A stretch of DNA of 13,725 nucleotides from Saccoglossus kowalevskii (GCF_000003605.2 NW_003124893.1:1073651-1087375); one strand, 5' to 3'. Counted from the first letter of the stretch, positions 1 to 8,530 are shown. Notes: generated by a model not told the origin, from the sequence alone. Translations and numbers: made by a program.

Positions 1-843
1 ACTTTGGTACAAAGTAGGTTGGACTACTTCCTCACTAGTCAGTCTGTGCTAAATATTACAATCGATGCAAAAATTATCCCATGTGTGCACTCTGACCACT
101 GTGCTATATCACTAAGTATTAAATATGAGGAATGCAGTCGGGGCCCTTCATATTGGAAACTAAACACAAGTTTGCTGCGAGGTGGAGATTACTTAAGATT
201 AATTGAGGATAAAATTCCAAAGTGGATTGAGGAAGGGGGGGCCATTCAGGACCATCGGATTTTATGGGATTGGTTAAAGTTTTGTATAAAGAGGTCAACT
301 ATAACTCATAGTAAAGAAAAAAGTAAAAAACAAAGAGAGAAAATCCTTCAAATGGAAAAGAAACTAGCAGAATTGGAGGGTGAGATGGGATACAGTCCAA
401 CAAACGATTGTATAAATAACTATGCATTAACAAAACAATCCCTTCAGAAAGAATATGATGACATCGCAGAGGGACAGATCATTAGATCACGAGCTAATTG
501 GCACGAATTAGGGGAGAAAAACTCCAGATATTTTCTGCAACTTGAGAAAATGAATGCCAAGAGATCACAAATTACCAACCTTTTAAATACAAATGGATCA
601 GAAATCCCGGCCCAAGAAATAAATAAACAAATCAAATTCTATTATGAAAAACTGTACGCCTCCACCCTAAAAACTGATATTGATTTTAACACGCAATCCA
701 CTTTTCTTCAAAACCCTTACATACCAAAATTGACTGAGGACCAGGCTCAAATATGTGAGGGACCCCATCTCGCTCTTCAACACTGATTATAAAATTGGAA
801 CAAAGTGTTTGGCCAAAAGGCTAGAAAAAGTTCTCCCAGATGT
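1..843 (+). pseudogene. LINE (L1/Tx1-like) ORF2 fragment: endonuclease end, linker, start of RT; internally deleted
   Basis: Fragment of the pol-like protein of a non-LTR retrotransposon, which nicks DNA and reverse-transcribes its own RNA. The window edge cuts it at the 5' side. Frame 1 is open from base 1 to 786. It begins with the last part of an apurinic-type endonuclease: SRLDYFLTS, then SDHCAISLSI, whose SDH is the catalytic SDH motif of this fold. A charged, partly coiled linker follows (KEKSKKQREKILQMEKKLAELE) with the conserved stretch GEKNSRYFLQLEK. At about 758-762 the reading jumps to frame 2, where PISLFNTDYKIG and KCLAKRLEKVLPDV belong to the early RT fingers. The RT segment that should lie between (N-terminal region up to the residues before PISL) is missing, so this is a deletion with frameshift, not a simple point change. 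The RT palm with its YxDD box is absent. The clade assignment (L1/Tx1-like) is by motif style only. Confidence 0.88.
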
Positions 844-857
844 AAAAAAAAAAAAAA
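844..857 (+). repeat. A14 tract at the 3' break of the LINE fragment
   Basis: Fourteen consecutive A follow directly on the codons for LPDV of the LINE, where the RT should continue. It marks the point at which LINE similarity ends. It may be an internal-polyadenylation tail of a truncated retrocopy or an A-rich breakpoint. Confidence 0.7.
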
Positions 858-914
858 GTACTAGGGCACATGCAAAGGATGAACGGAATCGGTCCGAAGG
901 ATTCTGAAATATGA

Positions 915-995
915 CTCCGCACAGACGAACGGACGGATGGAGACCGAATTATAAGTCCCTGTTTTCGGACTTTGTCCGAACGGGGACTAATAAAA
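915..995 (+). repeat. Dispersed repeat end: ACGG-rich lead and compound hairpin followed by AATAAAA
   Basis: An ACGG-rich run (about 920-940) leads into a hairpin. The inner stem TTCGGAC (964-970) pairs perfectly with GTCCGAA (974-980) across a TTT loop. The outer stem AGTCCC (954-959) pairs with GGGACT (983-988), and ACTAATAAAA follows. Similar 'ACGG run, hairpin, TAATAA' ends are, from memory, common at the 3' ends of dispersed repeats in marine invertebrates. The reading frame spanning 911-1300 has no recognisable domain and I do not treat it as a gene. Confidence 0.55.
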
Positions 996-1081
996 GGTGG
1001 AAAGGTAGAAAAAGGCTTTTTGTTGGCGTTTTTTTGTTACAGAGAGGCATCTATGCTAGATCAAGTCCTTATATAGTAAGG

Positions 1082-1422
1082 TGTCACGTCGGGGGCGATG
1101 CAAAAATTAACAATCATTTTTGGGCCGCCCCCCCCCCATTTTGGGGTCAAAATTCAAAAATGGTATCGCTGTTGGTTATTCATTTTAGTCCATGCCACAA
1201 TAGTTCTTTAGGAGATATACTCCGAGTAGGCAAGTCCGCAGGGTTTTGCGTAGTTGGAATATATATTTGTATCCTTGTTTGGAAGAATTGGTTTCCCTGA
1301 CTCGATTCTTTGTAAATACATCTTGCTTTCCCCCTCCATTCACCTAAAGTAAGGTATTGTGCGAGTCCGACCAGAGTACGTGGTTAGTGGTCGTGTATTT
1401 ATTCAATAGTGTTTTCGTTACA
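1082..1422 (+). mobile_element. Possible long terminal repeat (5' LTR) of a Gypsy-like element
   Basis: The segment starts TGTCACGTCG and ends TTACA, which fits the TG...CA ends of LTRs, and a primer-binding-like site follows four bases later. It holds a C10 homopolymer (1128-1137) and a TATATATTTG stretch (about 1260). No second copy of the LTR lies in the window, so the ends cannot be confirmed. The call rests on end dinucleotides and the adjacent site only. Confidence 0.3.
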
Positions 1423-1425
1423 AAT

Positions 1426-1443
1426 TGGCTTCTGGCGATGACA
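1426..1443 (+). other. Possible tRNA primer-binding site
   Basis: TGGCTTCTGGCGATGACA begins with TGG, the complement of the tRNA CCA end, and lies just after the putative LTR end. The TTGGC...GATGACAG wording resembles primer-binding regions of metazoan Gypsy elements. I cannot name the tRNA. Confidence 0.3.
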
Positions 1444-1883
1444 GCACGAGGTAGTGTCTGACGGATATTTGGTGCGACTTTGGATTTTGCGATAACAAGC
1501 GTAGTTCGATGATAAATCACACCACAGTAAGCCTTTTTCGAGAAATAACGTCTATAATGTTGGTGACTTGGTGCAGGTCTTCAACAATCTTATTTCATAC
1601 AATTAATAGTTTACTAGTGATTTACTTATCCCAGTTATGGTTGGACAGCCACAGAGTATAGTTTAGCTTCAATAAGTACCGGAGAATATAAACCCAGTGG
1701 GTCATAGATGATACGTTTTGAATCATTATTATTAATGTCCGTCAGCCACAGAAATTTCGTAAATTCGCTGGATCTGCAGAAAAGCTTTTTCTATATCTTC
1801 AGTCAGTGCAATCGGATTCGATCAAAATCTGGTTAGTATTAGATTAAATACGAGTTAATTTTTGCATCAATAGACTTTGCAAA

Positions 1884-1934
1884 ATGAGTGATGAAACTGC
1901 GGTTGACGCTTCGTCAAAAAGTACCGTAGTTTGA
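1884..1934 (+). pseudogene. Possible start of a gag-like frame, 16 codons
   Basis: ATG in the context AAAATGA opens MSDETAVDASSKSTVV and then stops at TGA. It sits about 460 bases after the putative primer-binding site, where a Gypsy gag would start. No downstream gag similarity is visible in any frame up to 2200, so this is a weak call. Confidence 0.18.
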
Positions 1935-2199
1935 GCTTGTTTCCTGTTGTGAAAAGCATTTTTAACAGTATTCTACGCCGTGTGGGGTCAGGTTTTTTCT
2001 GGTTTTGTCTTGAGAGGAATCAGGTGAAGTGTGTGAGAAATTAATACTCACTGCAGACGTGGGTTTAGAAGCAAATAGAGTTGAATCGAAAGTGTCCGAG
2101 TGCAATGATGTATGATGTTTACCCTTTCATTGTTTATAAGCGTACTGTGAAAAGTTTGTTACGCTTCACATAGTTATGGCAGTCGTTACGGGGTGGTAT

Positions 2200-2865
2200 A
2201 GTTTGACAGTTCATCTATGCCTGTCATCCTTTGCAATATACACAGACTCGTTGAGTATATCTTGAGTTGGCCGGTTGATAGGTAGATTCATTTCAGATTC
2301 AGCTCCGAGAGAGTTCACCCGCGTAACGGTAGTGACCGAGTTGAAAGTATGGTTATCATGTCTGACACTCACACACTCATGTATTTCTTGTAGCATGGCC
2401 TTGTTGAGAGAATCTACTGTTCAGTTTTGGTCACCTTTGGAACATGCCATTTATATTGTAAAAAGCAACTGGAAGTATTGATACTATAATTAATAGTTTC
2501 TCGTACATCTTGAGACCTTTTAATGCTCTCACTGTAGATTCGATTTCGTCGTGGTATTCTCTCAAGGTGACTACATTATAATCCGGAGTGGCTCGGGACC
2601 ACGGGGATGACACGTGGGCTTTAATAATTTCCTGGGATTGACCATATCTTTTGTTGAACAGGTCGAATGCTAGTTTGTAATTGTCAGCGGATGTAGGAAA
2701 GTCATCTATTAATTTATTAGCCTTGCCGTCTACAAAACTGCAGAGATGGGCAAACTTCTGATTGACAGATATTTTGTATATATCAATGTGGACACAACAT
2801 TTTATTCTATTGCATAAATAAATGGTGTATATATTATTGTTTCTTTTAGATTTTAATTGAAACAA
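2200..2865 (-). pseudogene. BEL/Pao retrotransposon gag fragment (DUF1759-type) with decayed zinc knuckle
   Basis: Part of the gag protein of a BEL/Pao LTR retrotransposon, which packages element RNA. The minus-strand frame 2865-2431 is open for 144 codons, but its first 30 residues look non-homologous. From about 2775 it shows the DUF1759 pattern: QKFAHL, then GKANKLIDDFPTSADNYKLA, then NKRYGQ, IIKAHV, and LREYHDEIESTVRALKGL. After LPVAFYNINGMFQR it stops. A second frame carries DQN-stop-TVDSLNKAMLQEIHE (about 2430-2360), the expected next block, with one nonsense codon. In a third frame CVYCKG (about 2245-2228), followed by stops and a later C, is what remains of a CCHC zinc knuckle. No protease, RT or integrase follows on this strand. 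At least two frameshifts and several stops make it a pseudogene. It runs opposite to the putative Gypsy-like LTR, so the two are separate insertions. Confidence 0.85.
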
Positions 2866-3259
2866 AGTGAACTATTACACTTTTGAATACCACCAGACGT
2901 GATTTAGTGGTCATTCATATATTTGTGTTAAACCCCGTTTTTTTAATATAATTTGTCAATTTGTGGCAATTTTATATTGGTATGATCGGTAGACCAGTGA
3001 TAACTTCTACCTGTATCGAACTATGTAGGGGAGGATGCCACGCACTCGGTAGAAAATTATTCATGAATGCTACATTCAGTAATTAATGTGATTTAGATGA
3101 ACCATAGTTGAGGTCACAAGGTGTCTTCCATTTCACGTTGACACTAGTATAGTATTTAATTTGTCATTGTGACAAACATGTCTCGCATAGAGGGGTCATA
3201 TGTTGCTGCTACAAGAATGCTTAGAGGAGTGGATGAAACTACTTGATGTAGAAATAACC

Positions 3260-3275
3260 AAAATAAATAAATAAA
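3260..3275 (+). repeat. (AAAT)n simple repeat
   Basis: AAAATAAATAAATAAA, about four units. It could be a simple repeat or the tail of an old retroposon. The surrounding 2870-3420 holds no gene I can support; the 22-codon frame MSRIEGSYVAATRML at 3178 has no recognisable homology. Confidence 0.6.
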
Positions 3276-3424
3276 CTGTCAGGATATGTGACACTGGTAA
3301 ACGCTATGACTCAACGCAAAGTGTTGTAAATTAGGTCGATGCCATGTAACGTCCAGATCAATGAACAGCCTAAAGAGAGACTACGGTCATTAGTTTCCAC
3401 CAATGACTCAACAAAAGGGAAACG

Positions 3425-3599
3425 CAGTCGCGGATCTAGGGGGGTTCTTAACCCCCCAACACCACCACCCCCCCACCCCCCCACCCCCGTCGAAAAAAAT
3501 AGTCAATTTTTTTGTATAATATAAACAAATCATTAACTTAGTCTGGAGATGTTAAAGTTTTGACACGCCTCCCATAAACAAATCCTGTATCCGCTTCTG
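3425..3599. mobile_element. Non-autonomous hAT-like element with decayed terminal inverted repeats
   Basis: The left end CAGTCGCGGATCTAGG and the reverse complement of the right end, CAGAAGCGGATACAGG, agree at 12 of 16 bases, including the outer CAG and the block GCGGAT. Ends of the CAG..GCGGAT..AGG type are, to my knowledge, frequent in hAT MITEs of invertebrates. Length is 175 bp with no coding capacity. Just inside the left end, GGGGGGTT (3439-3446) and AACCCCCC (3450-3457) form a perfect stem with a 3-base loop, followed by a C-rich tract to about 3488. The 8-bp flanks GGGAAACG and AAACCATG do not match, so any target duplication has decayed. Confidence 0.6.
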
Positions 3600-4624
3600 A
3601 AACCATGGTCTTTTGTTTCTACTCATTGAGTCCTGCAGTTGGAAAGAGCTAAAAACAATTAATATTTACTGACTCAGTAATACAATGCCAGTATGTCGAC
3701 ACACGCTAACGACAGATACAAGATGGTGATAGTAGTCCGATTCTTACTGTGCTTCTCTAAATGTAGTGGTTCGTAATACAGTTTTTGTCACTTCTTGTTG
3801 CTAATACAATCAAAACCATATTTAATCAGTTAAAAAATTACAAATTTCGCTTAACACGGGAATGCCATGCAATTATGCACAAACAAGACACGAATAATTA
3901 CGGCAATTTGGGCATTTGGGAAAACACTTGGTACATCAAAGATTGGTATCACAGGATTGCTACAGTCTTCAATTATCCATTTCAAGCCGACCAAAGTTTT
4001 GTTACTCTAAAGCGAACGCCATATGCAACTCAATAACAATAAACATTGAAAACTATTATGCCTGTCTATGGCATTCGGCTGGCACTCGTTGCACAATAGA
4101 TATGCAAATTCAATCAAAGATCGGCCATCTTATCAGACTATTTCATTGTGATGCCATTATGACGTCAGTTAATGTTGTATAGACGGTGGATTAACATTGC
4201 TCAGCATCAGAGTACGGTTTGCGACATCACATGTATGTGCCACTTGGTATTGGATATATGGTAGCCACCAATGCAACCTAATTGCGACATTCTATCAACG
4301 TGTACATGACGTAAGGTGCATGGTGGGTTGGTCCAGACTCTACAATGGAGGACAAAAAGGAAGTCTTCTCCGTGCTATGCATCTCAATGCATAAATGTAG
4401 CTTTCCTTGAAGTGAAAACATACAATGAATCAACTGTGCTCGGCCATAACTCCTGGTTTCACAGGGAGGTGCAGGTGAACATGGAAGAACAGTATTTATT
4501 ACCTTCTTGTATCCTTATTATGTACGGGATTGTCATTGTTGTTCATTTCGTAATGGTATCTTCAATTCTCTATATTTGGCGAATGATTTTGTCGTTTTGG
4601 ATAAAAAATGCTCAATGGCTTTGA
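3600..4624. other. No convincing gene; scattered promoter-like motifs
   Basis: AT-rich DNA. Short open stretches at 3785-4182 lack an ATG in the right place or any domain. The frame 4316-4624 has a hydrophobic end (LIMYGIVIVVHFVMVSSILYIW) but no family resemblance. A perfect CRE TGACGTCA lies at 4160-4167, and GGCCATCTT (YY1-like) about 40 bases before it. ACAATGG at 4342 opens a 21-codon frame MEDKKEVFSV... . This could be a promoter with a first exon, but no good donor site follows. Confidence 0.35.
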
Positions 4625-5760
4625 GATGTTATATTTAAGTGTGTTGAGTGTACCTCTATCTGATTGGATATCGTGCCGGTATCATTTATTTGATCTATTT
4701 TTGGGAAATATGTTTTGTAATTTTTGGTTAAAAAAATGATATTGTCGAATTCTTCTTGTACACTGCCAATTATCTTTGTTAACAATTAGTTTGTAGATAT
4801 CTTCTCAACAGCCAAGGACAAATAACTTTTTTGTGGGTGTGCATTGCTCGACTTAGCTACCACTATGTTCTTGTGGGACAGCGGAGCTAATTCGACCGTC
4901 AGGTCGCTTATTATTTTTCTCAGTAATTTGATGTTATACCACTTTTAGTAGTGTGACGCATTGTTCTGGTCGGTGATTTATTATAGTAAATCCACACAGG
5001 TCTCTTTGCCTTTATGCTAATTGTGAACTGGCCACACTTGCATTCATATGCTAAGTGTAATTGCTACAGATAATGCCGGGTTACAAAATATGCCAGTTTT
5101 CTTAGCTATGCAACTGTTGCATATTTTGTAAATCAGACATTGTATCACGGCTAGACTTTTTCCTCAATTATTGAAAAAATTGGCCAAGTGAGAGGTTCAA
5201 ATCTATAGCATGAACGACATCAGGTAGAGCTTCTAACGACTGAGCTTTCGGCTTTCCGATGGGAGGAGTCTGATAAAATGGGTATTAGAAATTATGTATT
5301 GAATTATTTACGAGAAATGACAAAGCATACATTTCTTTGTTTTTATGTAAATTAATATACGTTCAGCACTGTGCACTTGCAATTTAACGCATTGCCAAAT
5401 CTCTCAATGTTATAGTTTATCCATGGTATAAGTCGTTAATCGCAAATGCCATTTATTTTGTCAGCATAGAAGAAGATTTGGTACATTTCTTTTGTATTTG
5501 CCTTCACTCAAGAAAATGTTCACATTAGCTACGTCCTTCCTTGGACAAATAAAACGATAAAAGAATTATCCCCTGTGGTCTAAACATACATGCCAGTAAA
5601 TTTTGTGATATGGCTGGATTTTGTGATTTGGGCTGCATATAATGAAAATATAATGGATTACTTAACTGAACAATTGGTAAATCACGATATTTCTCTCAGT
5701 TTTTGGTAAATCATTCGTGGTCTTAAACCAAAAGTATGAATGAGTGTAGTTAAAACAAGT
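4625..5760. other. AT-rich intergenic or downstream DNA, no gene seen
   Basis: All frames are closed within short distances. One minus-strand stretch, about 4930-4815, is open for some 40 codons (KIISDLTVELAPLSHKN...) and reads a little like protein, but it has no start, no splice signals I trust and no recognisable domain. Nothing else stands out. Confidence 0.4.
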
Positions 5761-5774
5761 GACTATTTAATTCA

Positions 5775-5780
5775 TTTATT
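5775..5780 (-). terminator. Poly(A) signal AATAAA for the minus-strand gene ending at 5932
   Basis: On the minus strand AATAAA occurs about 150 bases after the stop codon at 5934-5932, a normal distance for a short 3' UTR. The UTR contains a G12 tract on the plus strand (5863-5874), i.e. C12 in the transcript. Confidence 0.55.
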
Positions 5781-5931
5781 CACATAACTTCCAAATTTAC
5801 TGCACTAGCGCACTTTCTAGTTATGAGCAAAATATACACTGCCATCAGTGCTGGGATAAGATGGGGGGGGGGGGAGAACCCACCACATTCCCAGCTCCTG
5901 TATTATGTTGTAGTGTTGCTTGTTAGAATTC

Positions 5932-6029
5932 TTATGCTTGTTGCTGAAACACTAGCTGAGCTTGAGTTTGTTGAGTAACCTGTACTTGTGGTTGTGGTTG
6001 CTGCTGGGGCTGATAATTATAGCCTGAAT
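5932..6029 (-). CDS. Probable terminal coding exon of a host gene, Gln/Pro-rich C-terminus
   Basis: On the minus strand a splice acceptor (pyrimidine-rich GCGTTTTTCATTTGCTCATG followed by TTTGTTAG) precedes a 98-base exon ending in TAA. After two bases completing a split codon it reads SGYNYQPQQQPQ, then PQVQVTQQTQAQ, then LVFQQQA. The composition (about half Gln and Pro, with mixed CAA/CAG codons rather than one repeated triplet) is typical of the disordered tail of a transcription co-regulator or RNA-binding protein. An AATAAA follows about 150 bases downstream. The upstream exons must lie at higher coordinates; the candidate at 13632-13703 is the only one I can suggest. I do not recognise the protein. 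The alternative is a chance open stretch: 32 codons are little evidence by themselves, but acceptor, stop and poly(A) signal agree. Confidence 0.6.
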
Positions 6030-6503
6030 CTAACAAACATGAGCAAATGAAAAACGCATGACAACGCTGATCACCTTTATCATTGTTTCTACCAACTGAA
6101 GATTAAACTTGGTTGACGTCTGCAATATGCTATACTATACCCAACATATCTGTCTTGTACAAGTGTACTTTTCAATTGTAATGTACATAGAACATGGATG
6201 CCATTTCAAATACTTCCAAACAAACGTTTATTTTTGTGAGGTTAGGGTAAGGTTTGGGGTAGAAAAAGATAGAGGCAAAAGAATATGAGGAAGAGTAGGG
6301 TAGATATGATTTGAGGGGTAAATTTAACAAGGGTACATAGTGATCGAGAATGTAACCAGGGAGAATAAACTGAAATTGAAGTATTGCTGAAAGAAATACA
6401 CAAGGTTTGAGTGAAAGTTTAAAATGTATTACTATTCTTTACAGAATGTAGATAGGATGATTGGAAAGAAAATAGTTAAAAACGTTTTTTTTTGTGATTT
6501 TTA

Positions 6504-6745
6504 TTCAAAGTTGTAAATGTAAATAAAGTAGTCGATAACAATTTGTTGTTTACAATAAAAATACAGTATGTACTAAATATATATTTACATATAGAAAGGT
6601 AAAGCTTTGATACTATTAAAAGTTTCTTGTGAGTCTTTTTACAATTGATAAGAATGAATAAAAGTGGTCGATAAAACTTTGTTTAGTTTACAATGAAAAT
6701 ACAATATAATGTATAATAAATATATATGTTGACATTTTGATTTCC
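6504..6745 (+). repeat. Direct subrepeats, period 136 bp, in unit 1
   Basis: Two degenerate copies, aligned by GTCGATAAC..TTTGTT..TTTACAAT.AAAATACA at 6531 and 6667 and by the following ATAAATATATAT-type block. The second copy is shortened by the 47-bp deletion. Confidence 0.75.
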
Positions 6746-7212
6746 ATCAGGGAGTGAATTCCACTTGGTTTGCTGCTCTTTTTTGGTGCTGGTACTTTCT
6801 CCCATGCTTGCTCGTGGTGGTCTTTTATTGCAGGTCTTCTATTGGAAGGTAGGGGTGGGGAAGAGACTGTGATGAGGTAATGAATGTATTAAATTGGGCG
6901 AAGGACTGGTAAAAATAGATCTTAGGTCAGGGATTGGACGAGCTGGGACAGTTCTGCTGTGTTCTGGCAAGGATGGTGGAGAGAATGAGGGGTGAGAGGA
7001 AGTCGGTTTCTTATTGGGTGGTTTGTTAATGTTCAAGGGAGTGGATGGTGGAGGGAATGCAGGTGTCTGGGGGGAGGTTGTGAGGGTGAGTTAATCGGGG
7101 ATATATCCATCGGAGAGTCATCCAGAAAACGATCAAAACATTCTTCCAAATCTAGAGAGGATGGAAGTGAGGGAGGCTTTTCAAAATATTTTTCTATATT
7201 TGTATCATTCAT
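6688..7212 (-). pseudogene. Unrecognised Pro/Ser-rich protein, copy 1, with two compensating frame changes
   Basis: I do not recognise this protein. ATG at 7212 in a fair context (ACCAAGATGA) opens MNDTNIEKYFEKPPSLP, then an acidic part LEECFDRFLDDSPMDIS. Reading then passes a C6 run (plus-strand G6, 7069-7074), after which the original frame stops at 7033. The minus-one frame continues without a stop (Pro/Ser-rich, including TVPARPIPDLRSIF) to 6839. Near a GGGGTGGGG stretch (6852-6860) coding character returns to the first frame: RRPAIKDHHEQAWEK, then VPAPKKSSKPSG, ending at 6688 after a 47-bp deletion that changed the C-terminus. The total is about 170 codons. No signal peptide or membrane segment is seen. 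It may be the end of a transposon ORF. The frame before the ATG is open to 7392, so the true start may be further upstream. Confidence 0.5.
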
Positions 7213-7721
7213 CTTGGTGGAGCTGGTGGTTAGTTGTGGGGTATGATGAGGTGGGACAGAGGTTGTGGGGTAAATGAATAATGGGAGAATGGATAAAGGG
7301 TGTGGAAGGTGTGGTCTTGAGTCTCTCTTGTTGTTTGAAGGGGAGGGGTTATAAATGTGCGATGGGTGGTAATTAATTAATGTACTTTTCAATTGTAATG
7401 TACATAGAACATGGATGCCATTTCAAATACTTCCAAACAAACGTTTATTTTTGTGAGGTTAGGGTAAGGTTTGGGGCAGAAAAAGATAGAGGCAAGAGAA
7501 TATGAGGAAGAGTATGGTAGATATGATTTGAGGGGTAAATTTAACAAGGGTGCATAGTGATCGAGAATGTAACCAGGGAGAATAAACTGAAATTGAAGTA
7601 TTGCTGAAAGAAATACACAAGGTTTGAGTGAAAGTTTAAAATTTATTACTATTCCTTACATAATGTAGATAGGATGATTGGAAAGAAAATAGTTAAAAAC
7701 GTGTTTTTTTTGTGATTTTTA

Positions 7722-8009
7722 TTCAAAGTTGTAAATGTAAATATAGTAGTCGATAACAATTTGTTGTTTACAATAAAAATACAGTATGTACTAAATATAT
7801 ATTTACATATAGAAAGGTAAAGCTTTGATACTGTTAAAAGTTTCTTGTGAGTCTTTTCACAATTGATAAGTATGAATAAAAGTGGTCGATAAAACTTTGT
7901 TTAGTTTACAATGAAAATACAATATAATGTATAATAAATATATATGTTTATATATAGAAATTATATATAGACTTTTTAAAAATTTCTAGGTTTTGATATT
8001 TTGATATCC
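7722..8009 (+). repeat. Direct subrepeats, period 136 bp, in unit 2
   Basis: Same pair as in unit 1, with GTCGAT at 7749 and 7885. The second subrepeat continues through TATATATGTTTATATATAGAAA, matching the first subrepeat's TATATATTTACATATAGAAA, which shows that the longer form is ancestral. Confidence 0.75.
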
Positions 8010-8476
8010 ATCAGGGAGTGAATTCCACTTGGTTCGCTGCTCTTTTTTGGTGTTGGTACTTTCTTCCATGCTTGCTCGTGGTGGTCTTTTATTGCAGGTC
8101 TTCTATTGGAAGGTAGGGGTGGGGAAGAGACTGTGATGGGGTAATGGATGTGTTAAATTGGGCGAAGGACTGGTAAAAATAGATCTTAGGTCAGGGATTG
8201 GACGAGCTGGGACAGTTCTGTTGTGTTCTGGCAAGGGTGGTGGAGAGAATGAGGGGTGAGAGGAAGTCGGTTTCTTATTGGGTGGTTTGTTAATGTTCAA
8301 GGGAGTGGATGGTGGAGGGAATGCAGGTGTCTGGGGGGAGGTTGTGAGGGTGAGTTAATCGGGGATATATCCATCGGAGAGTCATCCAGAAAACGATCAA
8401 AACATTCTTCCAAATCTAGAGAGGATGGAAGTGAGGGAGACTTTTCAAAATATTTTTCTATATTTGTATCATTCAT
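7976..8476 (-). pseudogene. Unrecognised Pro/Ser-rich protein, copy 2, same two frame changes
   Basis: Copy of the gene in unit 1, with ATG at 8476. It has the same break at the C6 run (plus G6 at 8333-8338), the same middle frame (8300-8103), and return to the first frame near 8116-8124. Here the C-terminus is intact and ends HSLMDIKISKPRNF with TAA at 7978-7976. Differences from copy 1 inside the frames are mostly amino-acid changing (KPP to KSP, EHS to EHN, LIHSL to LTHPL), so there is no sign that the protein was maintained after duplication. Sequence 5' of 8527 is unrelated flank: the open frame extends into a CA microsatellite there, so its first 25 residues are spurious. Confidence 0.5.
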
Positions 8477-8530
8477 CTTGGTGGAGCTGGTGATTATTTG
8501 TGGGGTATGATGAGGTGGGACAGAGGTCAT

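Larger units (their letters stand above)
6164..7380 (-). repeat. Tandem unit 1 (1217 bp) of a head-to-tail duplication
   Basis: Starts TGTACTTTTCAATTGTAATG, the same words that start unit 2 at 7381. By eye the two units differ at about 2-3% of positions. Oriented by its coding frame (minus strand), the unit has a Pro/Ser-rich coding part, then an AT-rich tail of about 500 bp with a 136-bp direct subrepeat, a purine-rich block, and a near-palindromic end. Unit 1 lacks 47 bp present in unit 2 (near 6730). It also has about 117 bp (7264-7380) beyond the point where unit 2 stops matching. Just outside its left edge is a perfect palindrome CTTGTACAAG (6154-6163). Confidence 0.93.
7381..8527 (-). 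repeat. Tandem unit 2, truncated at its 5' (coding) side
   Basis: Second copy of the unit, directly abutting unit 1 at 7380/7381 with no spacer. Similarity ends after GGGACAGAGGT at 8527, inside the region that is upstream sequence on the coding strand. The shared end is therefore the 3' end and the variable end is the 5' end, as in 5'-truncated retroelement copies or Penelope-like partial tandems. It keeps the full second subrepeat, so the 47-bp difference is most simply a deletion in unit 1. Confidence 0.93.

Noticed and set aside
911-1300. 129-codon plus-strand open frame
   Set aside because: It starts inside the hairpin repeat, crosses a C10 run and the putative LTR, and has no domain or coding-like composition.
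3339-3524. Pro-rich plus-strand frame (PPTPPPPHPPTP)
   Set aside because: The prolines come from the C-rich tract inside the hAT-like element, not from a gene.
4316-4624. 102-codon frame with a hydrophobic stretch that could be a membrane protein
   Set aside because: The hydrophobicity follows from T-rich DNA. No homology, and no poly(A) or splice signals fit it.
5190-5255. tRNA-like words: GGTTCAAATC on the plus strand (B-box-like) and AGCTCAGTCGTTAGA on the minus strand (A-box-like)
   Set aside because: The two boxes lie on opposite strands, so they cannot form one tRNA or SINE promoter, and no acceptor stem pairs.
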